Shown here piece by piece: positions 1-8,045 of a DNA stretch of 9,701 nucleotides. Within the stretch, counting starts at the first letter, position 1. The number at the start of each line of letters is the position of its first letter. The notes beneath the pieces were generated by a model that was not told the origin of the DNA, did not search any database, and saw nothing but the letters and a program-made list of their open reading frames with translations. Made by a program: the position numbers and the translations under genes. The DNA comes from Myxococcales bacterium (GTDB lineage Bacteria; Myxococcota_A; UBA9160; SMWR01), in NCBI GenBank assembly GCA_022572485.1, contig JACZVU010000095.1:1-9701 (forward strand), read 5' to 3'.

Positions 1-1337
1 CGCCGCTTGTCGGCGATGGCTCGGCGCAGAGCGAATTCGCTTTGGGATACTTTCGAGCGCGCCGCCGTGTTGGGAATCGGAATCGAGAGCATCGCGCGAG
101 CCGTGATTTGATCGGCTGCGCTACCCGTTAGGAAGTTGTCGAGGGTGTCTCTAAAGCTGCCTTCTGGCACCGAGCCGGGCGGGGCAGCGAGATTCGGGTT
201 CTGGCGCCCCGCGAGCCCGCGGTTGCCGTAACTGAATTGAACATCCAACCTCGGCAGGCGCTCGTTTTTGGCGAATTTCAATTCGAGCTTCTGGCGCTCG
301 ATCGCGTCGTCCGCGATTTTGAGTTCGGGGCGCTGTTCGAAGGCCCGTCGGGTCACCTGCTCGGTGTCGATGTGATAGGTCACGTAGTGCTTCGGGTGAT
401 CGGTGGGCTCGATGCGGAGCGTCGAGTCGGCGGTCAAGCCCGTGCCCAGAACGAGATCGATCAGTCGATCCTGTGCGGTGCGGTAGCGATTATCGGTAGC
501 GATGAAGTTGAAATCTCGTTCGGCGACGCCGGCTTCGGCTTCCACGACTTCGACCTTGGATACGACGCCCACCTCGTACTGGGTCTCGGTCTGGTTGAGC
601 AGGGCTTTGGCGGTCTCGAGACTCTTATGGGCGACGCGCTTCTGCTCACTGGTCGCGATCAGATTCCAGTAGGCGTCTTCTATCGCTTGCACCGTATCCA
701 TCACCTTGCGCCGAAAGTTCTCGAGCGATTCGCCGTAGAGCATGCGTGTCGTCTTGGCCCGAGTCCAGGCTTCGTTCCAGATCAGGCCTCGCAGCAGGGG
801 TTGTGTCACGCTCAACGAAAACGAAGACCGATACTCGGGCGAAAAGCTCTGAATCGGCAGATTGGTCGTGGTGCGCTCCCCGTTAAATTGGAAACTGTAT
901 TCGGAGCCCAGGTAGGGAAGAAGCCCGCGGAAGCCTACGAAACCGTCATAGCTATCGCCGATGCTTAGGTTCAGTAAATCGAGGGTGAAGGAGCTCGGAT
1001 CCTCGGTGTCCGAATAGCCGAACTCGGAGAAGAACTTCGGATCGTAAGCCCCCCAGGCCTCGGTTTCCTGTTCGCCCGCGATCAGCGGCGCGAAGCGCTG
1101 GACTTCGATGTCCAGATTGTTTTGGAGTGCGAGCTGGATCGACTCTTCAAGTGAAAGGCGCATTGTCAGCGAATCGTCGGTGTCTAGCGCGTGCGGATCG
1201 GCTGCATCCGGTGTCGCGCGATCAGCGGCGGAGCCTGTGGCGATCTCCGGAAACGCAGCGTTCAAATCGTCACCCAGCGCCGCGGCTGCAACCAACGAGA
1301 CGAGCGAGAAAATAAGCCAGGGGCTGCGGAACTTCAT
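1..1337 (-). CDS. TolC-family outer-membrane efflux protein (3' end outside window)
   Basis: Outer-membrane channel subunit of a tripartite efflux or type I secretion system; it would form a trimeric beta-barrel plus periplasmic alpha-helical tunnel and join an inner-membrane pump through an adaptor. The visible 445 residues start with a signal peptide (K2 and R4, hydrophobic residues 7-21, probable cleavage near 20-23). An outer-membrane efflux repeat follows: a typical LSLEESIQLALQNN helix start at 61-74, the SVTQPLLRG strand at 176-184, and long heptad-like helices with EDAYWNL (220-226) and QYEVGVVSKVEVVEAEAG (253-270). The second repeat starts at 332 (AFEQRPELK), and LPRLDVQFSYG (361-371) enters the next strand. 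The ATG at 1337 is chosen because AGGAG lies 8 nt upstream and the signal peptide starts there. No pump or adaptor gene is visible, so substrate is unknown. It is divergent from ispD. The family call is secure; the specific role is not. Confidence 0.93.
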   Translation of the reverse strand, partial: MKFRSPWLIFSLVSLVAAAALGDDLNAAFPEIATGSAADRATPDAADPHALDTDDSLTMRLSLEESIQLALQNNLDIEVQRFAPLIAGEQETEAWGAYDPKFFSEFGYSDTEDPSSFTLDLLNLSIGDSYDGFVGFRGLLPYLGSEYSFQFNGERTTTNLPIQSFSPEYRSSFSLSVTQPLLRGLIWNEAWTRAKTTRMLYGESLENFRRKVMDTVQAIEDAYWNLIATSEQKRVAHKSLETAKALLNQTETQYEVGVVSKVEVVEAEAGVAERDFNFIATDNRYRTAQDRLIDLVLGTGLTADSTLRIEPTDHPKHYVTYHIDTEQVTRRAFEQRPELKIADDAIERQKLELKFAKNERLPRLDVQFSYGNRGLAGRQNPNLAAPPGSVPEGSFRDTLDNFLTGSAADQITARAMLSIPIPNTAARSKVSQSEFALRRAIADKR

Positions 1338-1345
1338 AGCGGATG

Positions 1346-1352
1346 CTCCTCC
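1346..1352 (-). promoter_or_regulatory. Shine-Dalgarno of the tolC-like gene
   Basis: GGAGGAG on the minus strand, ending 8 nt before the ATG at 1337. It is a near-consensus site at good spacing and fixes the start of the efflux gene. Confidence 0.8.
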
Positions 1353-1370
1353 GTGCAGATGCTGCGCGCA

Positions 1371-1379
1371 ACTATAACA
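1371..1379 (-). promoter_or_regulatory. Probable extended -10 promoter element of the tolC-like gene
   Basis: On the minus strand the bases read TGTTATAGT, which fits an extended -10 (TG, one base, then TATAGT, 5 of 6 to consensus). Transcription would begin near 1364 and leave a leader of about 27 nt carrying the Shine-Dalgarno. No good -35 hexamer sits 16-18 bp upstream, which extended -10 promoters tolerate. On the plus strand the same bases give TATAAC (1373-1378), a possible -10 for the ispD operon with a leader of about 100 nt, also without a clear -35. Sequence inference only. Confidence 0.4.
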
Positions 1380-1415
1380 GCCGTCCGGAACGTCCTGCAG
1401 CAGCCGTTCCGAGTG

Positions 1416-1428
1416 GATTCGTCGAATC
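1416..1428. promoter_or_regulatory. 13-bp palindrome, candidate operator
   Basis: GATTCG-T-CGAATC is a perfect 6-bp inverted repeat around one central base, midway in the divergent tolC/ispD region and about 40 bp upstream of the tolC -10. It could bind a dimeric regulator. A single copy of this size can arise by chance, so confidence is low. Confidence 0.25.
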
Positions 1429-1445
1429 TGCCCTGGGGTCGGATT

Positions 1446-1472
1446 GCCGAGCACCTGAGCGGCGCACTCGGC
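1446..1472 (+). promoter_or_regulatory. Inverted repeat in the ispD leader
   Basis: GCCGAG (1446-1451) and CTCGGC (1467-1472) are perfect 6-bp arms around a 15-nt loop, ending 12 nt before the ispD ATG. If the transcript begins upstream, this hairpin would sit next to the ribosome-binding region of a gene that lacks a clear Shine-Dalgarno. Its role is unknown. Confidence 0.2.
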
Positions 1473-1484
1473 TATCCTGGCCCC

Positions 1485-2195
1485 ATGCGTGTTGCAGCTC
1501 TCGTGCTCGGCGCCGGGCGAGGCGAGCGCCTCGGTGAAGCGGTTCCGAAGGCCTTCGTGCCCCTCTGTGGAAAACCGCTGCTGGTTCGCGCTCTGGCAGC
1601 GATAGCGGCGGCGCCCGAAATTGGCGTCGTGATGCCCGTGATCGGGCCTTCCGACCTTTCGCGACTGAAGGCACTCGAGTCCGAGCTGGCATCGATTCCG
1701 GGATTGCACCCGCCGGCGATCGGCGGCGTCGAGCGTCAGGATTCGATGACGGCGGGGCTCGCCGCGCTCCCCTCGGGCGTGGATTTCGTCGCAGTGCACG
1801 ATGCCGCACGCCCACTGGTCGCCACCGCAGCGATCAGCCGCGTGGTGGTCGCCGCGCGCCGCAGTGGTGCTGCGATTCTTGCGCTTCCGGTGCGCGATAC
1901 CATCAAGCGGGTACACGAAGGATGGATCGTGGAGACCCCGAGCCGGTTGGAGTGTTACGCGGCTCAGACCCCGCAGGTATTTCGCGTCGAAGTGTTGCGC
2001 GAAGCGCTGGAGAAGGCGGCTGCCGAAGGATTCATCGGCACGGACGACGCGGAAATTGTCGAGCGGATCGGCGTCCCGGTCGCTGTGGTTCTCGGTGACC
2101 CGAACAATATCAAGATCACGGATCGAGCGGATCTCATCGCAGCGGAACGCTGGTTGCGCGATCAGCGCGAAATCGAGACGGGAGGAGCGGTATGA
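1485..2195 (+). CDS. ispD: 2-C-methyl-D-erythritol 4-phosphate cytidylyltransferase
   Basis: Third step of the MEP isoprenoid pathway: transfers CMP from CTP to 2-C-methyl-D-erythritol 4-phosphate, in the cytosol. The 236-residue product equals the E. coli length. Visible motifs are the N-terminal nucleotide loop LGAGRGERLGEAVPK (8-22, with the catalytic-type Arg and Lys22), VHDAARP (104-110, Asp106), PVRDTIKR (135-142), QTPQVF (161-166), TDDA (186-189) and NNIKIT (207-212, Lys210). The frame stays open upstream to 1191, but that would run into the tolC-like gene on the other strand, and the family begins just before the first beta-strand, so ATG 1485 is used. No clear Shine-Dalgarno precedes it. 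The stop overlaps the ispF start by 4 nt (ATGA), implying translational coupling with the enzyme two steps later in the pathway. Confidence 0.96.
   Translation: MRVAALVLGAGRGERLGEAVPKAFVPLCGKPLLVRALAAIAAAPEIGVVMPVIGPSDLSRLKALESELASIPGLHPPAIGGVERQDSMTAGLAALPSGVDFVAVHDAARPLVATAAISRVVVAARRSGAAILALPVRDTIKRVHEGWIVETPSRLECYAAQTPQVFRVEVLREALEKAAAEGFIGTDDAEIVERIGVPVAVVLGDPNNIKITDRADLIAAERWLRDQREIETGGAV
2181..2187 (+). promoter_or_regulatory. Shine-Dalgarno of ispF inside the ispD 3' end
   Basis: GGAGGAG lies 4 nt before the ispF ATG, within the last codons of ispD. It supports the ATG at 2192 and re-initiation at the overlap. Confidence 0.7.
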
Positions 2196-2671
2196 GGGTT
2201 GGCCAGGGGATCGATGCGCATCCGCTCGTGGCGGGCCGGCCGCTCGTACTCGGCGGTGTCGAAATTCCCTTTGAGCGCGGCCTGGAGGGGCACTCGGATG
2301 GCGACGTGCTGCTACACGCAGTGGCGAGCGCTTTGATCGGTGCGCTCGGAGAGGGGGATCTGGGCCGGCATTTTCCATCGTCAGACCCGGCGCTGGCCGG
2401 CATTGCGAGCACGGAGATTCTCGCGCGGGTCGCAGAGCGTATCCGCGAGCGCGGCTATGGGTTGGCCAACCTCGACGCCACGATCGTCGCGCAGGCGCCT
2501 CGATTGGCCGAATACCTCGACAAGATGCGCGGGGTCATCGCGGACGTTCTTGGCGTCAATGCCGATTGCGTCAACGTCAAAGTGACGAGCACGGATCACC
2601 TCGGCGCGATCGGAAGGGGTGAGGGCATCGCCGCACAGGCGGTCGTGCTCCTCGTCGAAGCGGGCGGATAG
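2192..2671 (+). CDS. ispF: 2-C-methyl-D-erythritol 2,4-cyclodiphosphate synthase
   Basis: Fifth step of the MEP pathway: cyclises CDP-methylerythritol 2-phosphate to methylerythritol 2,4-cyclodiphosphate with loss of CMP; the family is a zinc-dependent homotrimer. The product is 159 residues, the E. coli length. The metal ligands are present: Asp8 and His10 in GIDAH, and His42 in the segment starting HSDGDVLLH (34-42). Also visible are GDLGRHFPSSDP (55-66), ATIVAQAPR (96-104) and the nucleotide-binding end VTSTDHLGAIGRGEGIA (131-147). By position, the Glu that in E. coli helps bind Mg and the diphosphate (Glu135) is Asp here, a conservative change. The gene overlaps ispD by 4 nt and is followed 12 nt later by cysS. 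Confidence 0.97.
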   Translation: MRVGQGIDAHPLVAGRPLVLGGVEIPFERGLEGHSDGDVLLHAVASALIGALGEGDLGRHFPSSDPALAGIASTEILARVAERIRERGYGLANLDATIVAQAPRLAEYLDKMRGVIADVLGVNADCVNVKVTSTDHLGAIGRGEGIAAQAVVLLVEAGG

Positions 2672-2683
2672 GGGCGGACCGGG

Positions 2684-4090
2684 GTGCAACCGCTTGTTCT
2701 CTACAACACGCGGACGCGTAGAAAGGAGGCCTTCGAACCCATCGAGGCGGGGCACGCGCGGGTCTACACCTGCGGTCCGACCGTCTACGCGCCCCAGCAC
2801 ATCGGTAATCTCCGCTCGCAGCTCTTTGCGGATCTGTTGAAGCGCGCTCTGCTCGCGCAAGGTTATCGCGTCACCCAAGTCATCAACATCACAGATGTGG
2901 GTCACTTGACCGACGATGCGGATGCAGGCGAAGACAAGATCGAGCGTGCGGCCGCCGAGCACGGCAAGACGGCTCAGGAAATCGCCGAACAGTACACCCA
3001 CCAATGGCTGCGGGACCGCGAAAGAGTGGGCTGCCTACCACCCGAAGTGCTCTGCAAGGCGACCGAGCACATCGCAGAGCAGATTGCGTTGATCGAAGTG
3101 TTGGAACAGAAGGGTTTCAGTTACCGAATCGAAGATGGCATCTATTTCGACACTTCAAAATTTCCCCGCTACACGGAGTTTGCGCGGCTTGATCTCGAAG
3201 CCCAGGTCGGGGGAGGGCGTATCGGCGTCGTTCCGGGCAAACGCAATCCCGCCGATTTTGCACTCTGGAAGTTCTCCGCGCCCGGTACGCAGCGGCAGCA
3301 GGAGTGGGATTCGCCGTGGGGGCGTGGCTTTCCGGGTTGGCATATCGAGTGCTCGGCGATGAGCCGAAAATATCTCGGAAACCAATTCGAGATCCACACC
3401 GGGGGCGTCGATCACATCGGAGTTCATCACACCAACGAGATCGCACAGAGCGAATGTGCGGACGACGTCCACCCGTGGGTGCGGTTTTGGCTACACGGCG
3501 AGTTTCTCGATTTTCGCGGTGAGAAGATGTCGAAATCGACCGGGAATCTCTGCGTACTCGACGACCTGAGCGATCGTGGGATCGTTCCACTCGCGTTTCG
3601 GTACTTCAGCCTGCAGGCCCACTACCGCCAGCAGCAGACCTTCACGGATGAAGCGATCGAGTCTGCGGCCACCGGTTATGGCCGGCTCCTGGCTCACGCG
3701 GCGGAATTGCGCACAGCCCAGGGAGGCTGCAGGGCGAGCGAGCTCGAACCGCTGCGGGAGCGATTCTGGGGCGCGGTACGGGACGATCTCAATGCGCCGC
3801 GCGCACTCGCCGTGACCTGGGAGGTCGTGCGAAGCCAGGGTCTGGGTTCCGCGGAGCGTTGGGCGCTGTTGCGCGAGTTCGATGCGTTTCTCGGGCTCGA
3901 TCTGCAAGCTGCGACTCCGCGCTCGCAGGCGGTCGAAAGCGATCCGCGCATCGATGCGCTAGTCGCTGAGCGCGAAGCCGCGCGCGCAAGGCGCGACTTC
4001 GCGGAGTCCGATCGAATTCGTGATGCGCTCGCGGCCGAAGGCATCACGATTGAAGACACCCCCGATGGATCGCGCTGGAGGCGTGGGTGA
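2684..4090 (+). CDS. cysS: Cysteinyl-tRNA synthetase
   Basis: Class I aminoacyl-tRNA synthetase that activates cysteine with ATP and loads it onto tRNA-Cys, in the cytosol. The 468 residues match the usual length (about 460). The signature CGPTVY (30-35) leads into HIGN (39-42), the family's HIGH motif with Asn in the last place, a variant I believe occurs in other bacterial CysS. The zinc ligands are in place: Cys30, Cys223 (HIECS), His248 and Glu252 ([10 protein letters not shown]). KMSKS lies at 281-285, and the C-terminal helical anticodon-binding part runs to the end. The start is a GTG 12 nt after the ispF stop, with a weak AGGGG 9 nt upstream (2670-2674). No ATG fits the conserved N-terminus. 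The stop overlaps the uvrB GTG by 4 nt. Confidence 0.96.
   Translation: MQPLVLYNTRTRRKEAFEPIEAGHARVYTCGPTVYAPQHIGNLRSQLFADLLKRALLAQGYRVTQVINITDVGHLTDDADAGEDKIERAAAEHGKTAQEIAEQYTHQWLRDRERVGCLPPEVLCKATEHIAEQIALIEVLEQKGFSYRIEDGIYFDTSKFPRYTEFARLDLEAQVGGGRIGVVPGKRNPADFALWKFSAPGTQRQQEWDSPWGRGFPGWHIECSAMSRKYLGNQFEIHTGGVDHIGVHHTNEIAQSECADDVHPWVRFWLHGEFLDFRGEKMSKSTGNLCVLDDLSDRGIVPLAFRYFSLQAHYRQQQTFTDEAIESAATGYGRLLAHAAELRTAQGGCRASELEPLRERFWGAVRDDLNAPRALAVTWEVVRSQGLGSAERWALLREFDAFLGLDLQAATPRSQAVESDPRIDALVAEREAARARRDFAESDRIRDALAAEGITIEDTPDGSRWRRG
4077..4081 (+). promoter_or_regulatory. Shine-Dalgarno of uvrB inside the cysS 3' end
   Basis: GGAGG lies 5 nt before GTG 4087. It decides the uvrB start, because no other ATG, GTG or TTG occurs in frame before the conserved N-terminus near 4177. 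Confidence 0.6.
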
Positions 4091-6153
4091 GCGTCGAGCC
4101 CGGCTCGTCGCGAAGCGCTTGCGGGGGCGGCCGCGACGCGAAGCTCTCGGCAGCGCGCGGCGATTCTCTCTCCAGGGATTTTCGCCTAATCTCCGAGTTC
4201 ACTCCAAAGGGCGACCAGCCCGAGGCGATTTGTGCGCTCGTGGACGGAGTATTGCGCGGCGATCCGCACCAGACCCTTCTCGGCGTTACCGGCAGTGGAA
4301 AATCCTTCACGATCGCCTGCGTGGTGGAGCAGGTGAACCGCCCGACGCTCGTGATGGCGCCGAACAAGACGCTTGCCGCGCAGCTCTACTCGGAATTCAG
4401 CGAACTCTTTCCTGACAACGCGGTGGAATACTTCGTTTCCTACTACGATTACTACCAGCCCGAAGCCTACATCGCGGCATCCGATACCTACATCGAGAAG
4501 GACTCATCGATCAACGATGAGATCGACAAGCTCCGTCACTCTGCCACTCACTCGCTGCTGACGCGACGCGATGTGCTGGTGGTGGCGAGCGTGTCCTGCA
4601 TCTTCGGACTCGGTGCGCCCGAAACCTACGGCGATATGCACGTTTACATCGAGAACGGGATGCCGCTGGTGCGCGACGATCTGCTGCGCCAGTTGGTGGA
4701 TATGCTCTACGAGCGAAATGACGTGGATTTTCACCGAGGTACGTTCCGGGTGCGTGGTGACGTCGTCGAGATCTTTCCACAATACGAAGCGGATCGCGCG
4801 ATCCGAGTTGAATTTTTTGGCGACGAGGTCGAAGCATTGGCCGAGATCGACCCGTTGCGTGGAAAGGTCGTGACGCGTCCCAAGCGCGCGATGATCTATC
4901 CCGCGAGCCATTACGTAGCAACCCGAGACGCCGTGCGGGTGGCCATCGAGGGAATCCAGGGAGAATTGCAGGAGCGAATTCAGTACTTCCGTGCGGCCAA
5001 CAAGTTGCTCGAGGCGCAGCGGATTGAACAGCGGACGCTGTACGACATCGAGATGCTCAGCGAGATGGGGTTCTGTCACGGTGTCGAGAACTACTCTCGC
5101 TGGCTCGATGGACGCGAGGTCGGCGAAACTCCCAGCACGCTCTTCGATTACTTTCCCGACGACCTCCTGGTCGTACTCGACGAGAGTCACATCTCCGTTC
5201 CGCAAATTGGTGGAATGTTCCGAGGAGACCGTTCGCGCAAGGAAACCCTTGTTGAATTTGGTTTTCGCCTGCCCTCCGCACTCGACAATCGCCCCTTGCG
5301 GTTTGAAGAATGGGAGCTTCGAGCTCCTCAGCGTATCTACGTGTCCGCGACACCCGCCCAATACGAGCTAGAGCATTCGAAGGGCGTGGTGGTCGAACAG
5401 ATCATTCGCCCAACGGGGTTGATGGATCCAGAGGTGGAGGTGCGGCCGGCTTCGGGCCAGGTCGATGATCTATTGGGCGAGATTCGCAGCTGCATCGCAG
5501 CGGGCGGAAGGGTGCTCGTGACCACTCTCACCAAGCGCATGGCGGAAGAACTAACAGAGTATTACGACGAACTCGGTTTGCGGGTTCGCTATTTGCACAG
5601 CGACATCCGCACGTTCGAGCGAATGGAGATCATCCGCGAACTGCGCGAGGGGGTGTTCGACGTGCTGATTGGCATCAACCTGTTGCGCGAGGGGATCGAT
5701 ATCCCGGAAGTGTCTCTCGTGGGGATCCTCGATGCCGACAAGGAGGGCTTCCTGCGCTCGACCCGCTCTCTGATTCAAACCATTGGCCGCGCCGCGCGCA
5801 ACGTGAACGGCCGCGTCATCTTGTTTGCGGACAAAGAGACCAATTCGATTCGAGAGACGCTGATGGAGACGAACCGCAGGCGGGAGCACCAACGGCGCTA
5901 CAATGCTGAAAATGGGATCACACCGACAACAATCGTGAAACGCATTGTGGACATGCGTGATTCCATCTGGGCGCGAGATTGCGTGACGGCTCCAAAGGCG
6001 AAGCCGCAGATTCCGATCCACGAAATCCCCAAACGCATCGAGGGCCTGAAGCGCGAGATGCGCGAAGCGGCGAAGGCGCTCGAGTTCGAGCGCGCCGCCG
6101 AGTTTCGCGACCGGATTGAGGAGCTCGAGTCGGAGCGCCTACGGGTGAGTTGA
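4087..6153 (+). CDS. uvrB: Excinuclease ABC subunit B (damage-verifying helicase)
   Basis: Central protein of bacterial nucleotide excision repair: receives the lesion from UvrA, opens and checks the DNA by ATP-driven strand separation, and recruits UvrC. The product has 688 residues (about 670 in E. coli). In order: Walker A GVTGSGKS (66-73), the beta-hairpin entrance [10 protein letters not shown] (119-128), the UvrA-interaction domain (about 150-250), the Walker B-like VVLDESH (362-368), RPTGLMDP (441-448), [13 protein letters not shown] (529-541), the arginine-finger motif QTIGRAAR (564-571), and a C-terminal UVR domain (about 650-682) that pairs with UvrC. Residues 1-30 are an extra Gly/Ser/Arg-rich leader; E. 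coli UvrB begins near the equivalent of residue 31. The GTG start overlaps the cysS stop and has a GGAGG. The stop touches uvrC (TGATG). No SOS box is visible. Confidence 0.97.
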   Translation: MSVEPGSSRSACGGGRDAKLSAARGDSLSRDFRLISEFTPKGDQPEAICALVDGVLRGDPHQTLLGVTGSGKSFTIACVVEQVNRPTLVMAPNKTLAAQLYSEFSELFPDNAVEYFVSYYDYYQPEAYIAASDTYIEKDSSINDEIDKLRHSATHSLLTRRDVLVVASVSCIFGLGAPETYGDMHVYIENGMPLVRDDLLRQLVDMLYERNDVDFHRGTFRVRGDVVEIFPQYEADRAIRVEFFGDEVEALAEIDPLRGKVVTRPKRAMIYPASHYVATRDAVRVAIEGIQGELQERIQYFRAANKLLEAQRIEQRTLYDIEMLSEMGFCHGVENYSRWLDGREVGETPSTLFDYFPDDLLVVLDESHISVPQIGGMFRGDRSRKETLVEFGFRLPSALDNRPLRFEEWELRAPQRIYVSATPAQYELEHSKGVVVEQIIRPTGLMDPEVEVRPASGQVDDLLGEIRSCIAAGGRVLVTTLTKRMAEELTEYYDELGLRVRYLHSDIRTFERMEIIRELREGVFDVLIGINLLREGIDIPEVSLVGILDADKEGFLRSTRSLIQTIGRAARNVNGRVILFADKETNSIRETLMETNRRREHQRRYNAENGITPTTIVKRIVDMRDSIWARDCVTAPKAKPQIPIHEIPKRIEGLKREMREAAKALEFERAAEFRDRIEELESERLRVS

Positions 6154-8045
6154 TGGAGAGGGTCAGAGAGACCGTAGAATCACTGCCGGATCAGCCAGGT
6201 GTTTATCTGTTCAAGGGAGAGAACGATCGCGTTCTCTATGTCGGCAAGGCCCAGAACCTACGCGTGCGCGTGCGCACCTACTTGAATGGCGGCGATGGGC
6301 GCTACCAGATTCCACAGCTCGTGGAGCGGATCCGCGACATAGACGTCGTGGTCACGCCATCCGTGAAAGACGCGTTACTGCTCGAAAACGAACTCATCAA
6401 GCGCCACAAGCCGCCGTTCAACGTGCGCCTGCGGGATGACAAACAATACCTCGCGCTGCGCCTGGACCCCGCGGAGCGCTGGCCGCGTATCACCGAGGTG
6501 CGCCGCTTCCGTCGCGACGGCGCCCAGTATTTCGGGCCCTTCACGTCCAGCCTCGCGGTAAAGTCCGCGGTGTCTACACTTCGCCGGATCTTCCCGCTGC
6601 GCTCGTGCAGCGACGCGCTCTTTCGCGACTACGCGAGGAGAGGGCGACCGTGCATCGAATTTGAGATGAAGCGCTGCCCCGGACCCTGTTGCGATCTCGT
6701 TAGTGAAACCGACTATGCGGAACTCGTTCGCGGCACGGTGCTGTTTTTGCGTGGTCGCTCCAATGAACTGGTTACGCATCTGAGCGAGAGGATGAAAAAT
6801 GCAGGTGAACAGGAGCGCTTCGAAGAGGCAGCGCGCCTGCGAGATCAGATTTCGAGCGTCGAGAAGAGTGTCGAGCGCCAGCGGATCGTTTCTGAGAAAC
6901 CCGTGGATCGGGACGTATTCGGGCTGGCGCGTGAGGGTGGCGAAGTCGAGGTGCAGGTTCTCCACGTTCGAGAAGGCCGCGTGATGGGTACACAGGGTTA
7001 CGCTTTTTCGAACGTGCGTGTCAGCGATGGCGAAGTGATCAGCTCGTTTCTCGGCCAGTTCTACGGGATCGAGAGGGGGCGTCAGATTCCCGCTGAAGTG
7101 CTCGCTCCGATAGAAATCGTCGATGACGGCGGGCTGGAAGCGCTACTCCGGGATCAATTTGGCAAGAAGGTGTCTTTTAGGGTTCCGCGTCGCGGCCCTC
7201 TGCGCGAGTTGCTGGCATTTGCGACTGCGAATGCCGAGGTGGGGCTTTCGCGTCGGCTTGCAGCCCGCGACAGCATCGACGCGGCTCTCGATGAGCTTCG
7301 CGAGAGACTGGGCTTCTCGGAGACCCCGAGGCGGATCGAGTGCTACGACGTTTCGACTTTTCGCGGGTCAATCGCGGTGGCGAGCGGCGTGGTGTTCCAG
7401 GATGGCGCACCTTGCAAGGCGGATTACCGCCGCTATCGGATTCGCGAGGCCGCTCCCGACGATGATCTCGCTTGCCTCCGCGAAGTCTTCCAGCGGCGTT
7501 TCGCGCGGGTCGATTCCCAGCCCTTACCCGATCTACTGATGGTCGATGGAGGGCGCGGCCAGCTCGCGGTGCTTCTGGCCACGTTGCGCGACGCGGGCCT
7601 GCGCCGAGATGCGATTGCGCTTTCCAAGGAGCGGGATCTGGAGAGCGCATCTCCGCGTGTGCGCCGATCGGGTGGACTCAAGGCGGAGCGAATTTTCACG
7701 CCGTCCCGCGTGGGCCCCGTGATGTTGCCTCCGAATTCGCGTGGCTTGCTCCTGCTCCAGCATGTGCGCGATGAATCGCATCGTTTCGCGATCGAATTTC
7801 AACGCAAGCTCCGCGCCAAGGAGGGGATGGCCTCGATTCTCGAAGAGCTGCCCGGGATCGGGCCGGCGAAACGCAAAGCGCTGCTGCGCCACCTCAGTTC
7901 GCTTCGCGCGGTGCGCGGTGCAAGTGAATCCGAGCTGCTGGAGATACCCGGGATTTCGGCGCGCGACGCCGCAACCGTCTTTCGCTTCTTCGATGGTGCC
8001 AACGAGCCAGGTGGAGCGGGCGCGAAGACGGGTGGGCGAAGCTAG
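6153..8045 (+). CDS. uvrC: Excinuclease ABC subunit C (dual-incision nuclease)
   Basis: Makes the 3' and 5' cuts flanking a lesion in nucleotide excision repair. The product has 630 residues (about 610 in E. coli). The N-terminal GIY-YIG nuclease shows GVY (16-18), YVGK (29-32), Arg in the following helix, and Glu78 in LLENELIK. Cys152, Cys167, Cys175 and Cys179 match the spacing of the iron-sulfur ligands described for UvrC. A UVR domain (about 205-240) contacts UvrB. The RNase H-like second nuclease has ECYDVSTFRG (Asp399), an Asp-rich DDDLACLREV near 437, VDGGRGQ (Asp465) and RDESHRFA (His543). Paired helix-hairpin-helix motifs follow (ELPGIGPAKRKALL, LEIPGISARDA). ATG 6153 shares its A with the uvrB stop; TTG 6150 directly before it is a less likely start. 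The usual DISH motif reads DVST here. Confidence 0.97.
   Translation: MERVRETVESLPDQPGVYLFKGENDRVLYVGKAQNLRVRVRTYLNGGDGRYQIPQLVERIRDIDVVVTPSVKDALLLENELIKRHKPPFNVRLRDDKQYLALRLDPAERWPRITEVRRFRRDGAQYFGPFTSSLAVKSAVSTLRRIFPLRSCSDALFRDYARRGRPCIEFEMKRCPGPCCDLVSETDYAELVRGTVLFLRGRSNELVTHLSERMKNAGEQERFEEAARLRDQISSVEKSVERQRIVSEKPVDRDVFGLAREGGEVEVQVLHVREGRVMGTQGYAFSNVRVSDGEVISSFLGQFYGIERGRQIPAEVLAPIEIVDDGGLEALLRDQFGKKVSFRVPRRGPLRELLAFATANAEVGLSRRLAARDSIDAALDELRERLGFSETPRRIECYDVSTFRGSIAVASGVVFQDGAPCKADYRRYRIREAAPDDDLACLREVFQRRFARVDSQPLPDLLMVDGGRGQLAVLLATLRDAGLRRDAIALSKERDLESASPRVRRSGGLKAERIFTPSRVGPVMLPPNSRGLLLLQHVRDESHRFAIEFQRKLRAKEGMASILEELPGIGPAKRKALLRHLSSLRAVRGASESELLEIPGISARDAATVFRFFDGANEPGGAGAKTGGRS

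Noticed and set aside
237..968. Plus-strand 243-codon open frame
   Set aside because: It lies antisense to the tolC-like gene, whose protein has a signal peptide and two efflux repeats in the other strand's frame. The plus-strand product has no recognisable family and is a shadow of GC-rich codon use.
1191..1484. 98-codon N-terminal extension of ispD
   Set aside because: It would overlap the tolC-like gene and its promoter. The extra residues do not resemble IspD, and ATG 1485 gives the standard 236-aa length.
1338..1484. LexA/SOS box for uvrB-uvrC control
   Set aside because: I searched by eye for a CTGT-N8-ACAG-type palindrome here and at the cysS-uvrB junction and found none. Lineage-specific LexA motifs cannot be excluded.
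2381..3004. Minus-strand 207-codon open frame across ispF/cysS
   Set aside because: It is antisense to two conserved enzymes and is explained by their codon bias.
4504..5361. Minus-strand 285-codon open frame
   Set aside because: It is fully antisense to uvrB, where every UvrB motif is intact. The product shows no domain and no ribosome-binding site.
6150..6152. TTG as uvrC start
   Set aside because: The next codon is ATG at 6153 in a TGATG stop/start overlap with uvrB, a common coupling arrangement; TTG adds only one residue.
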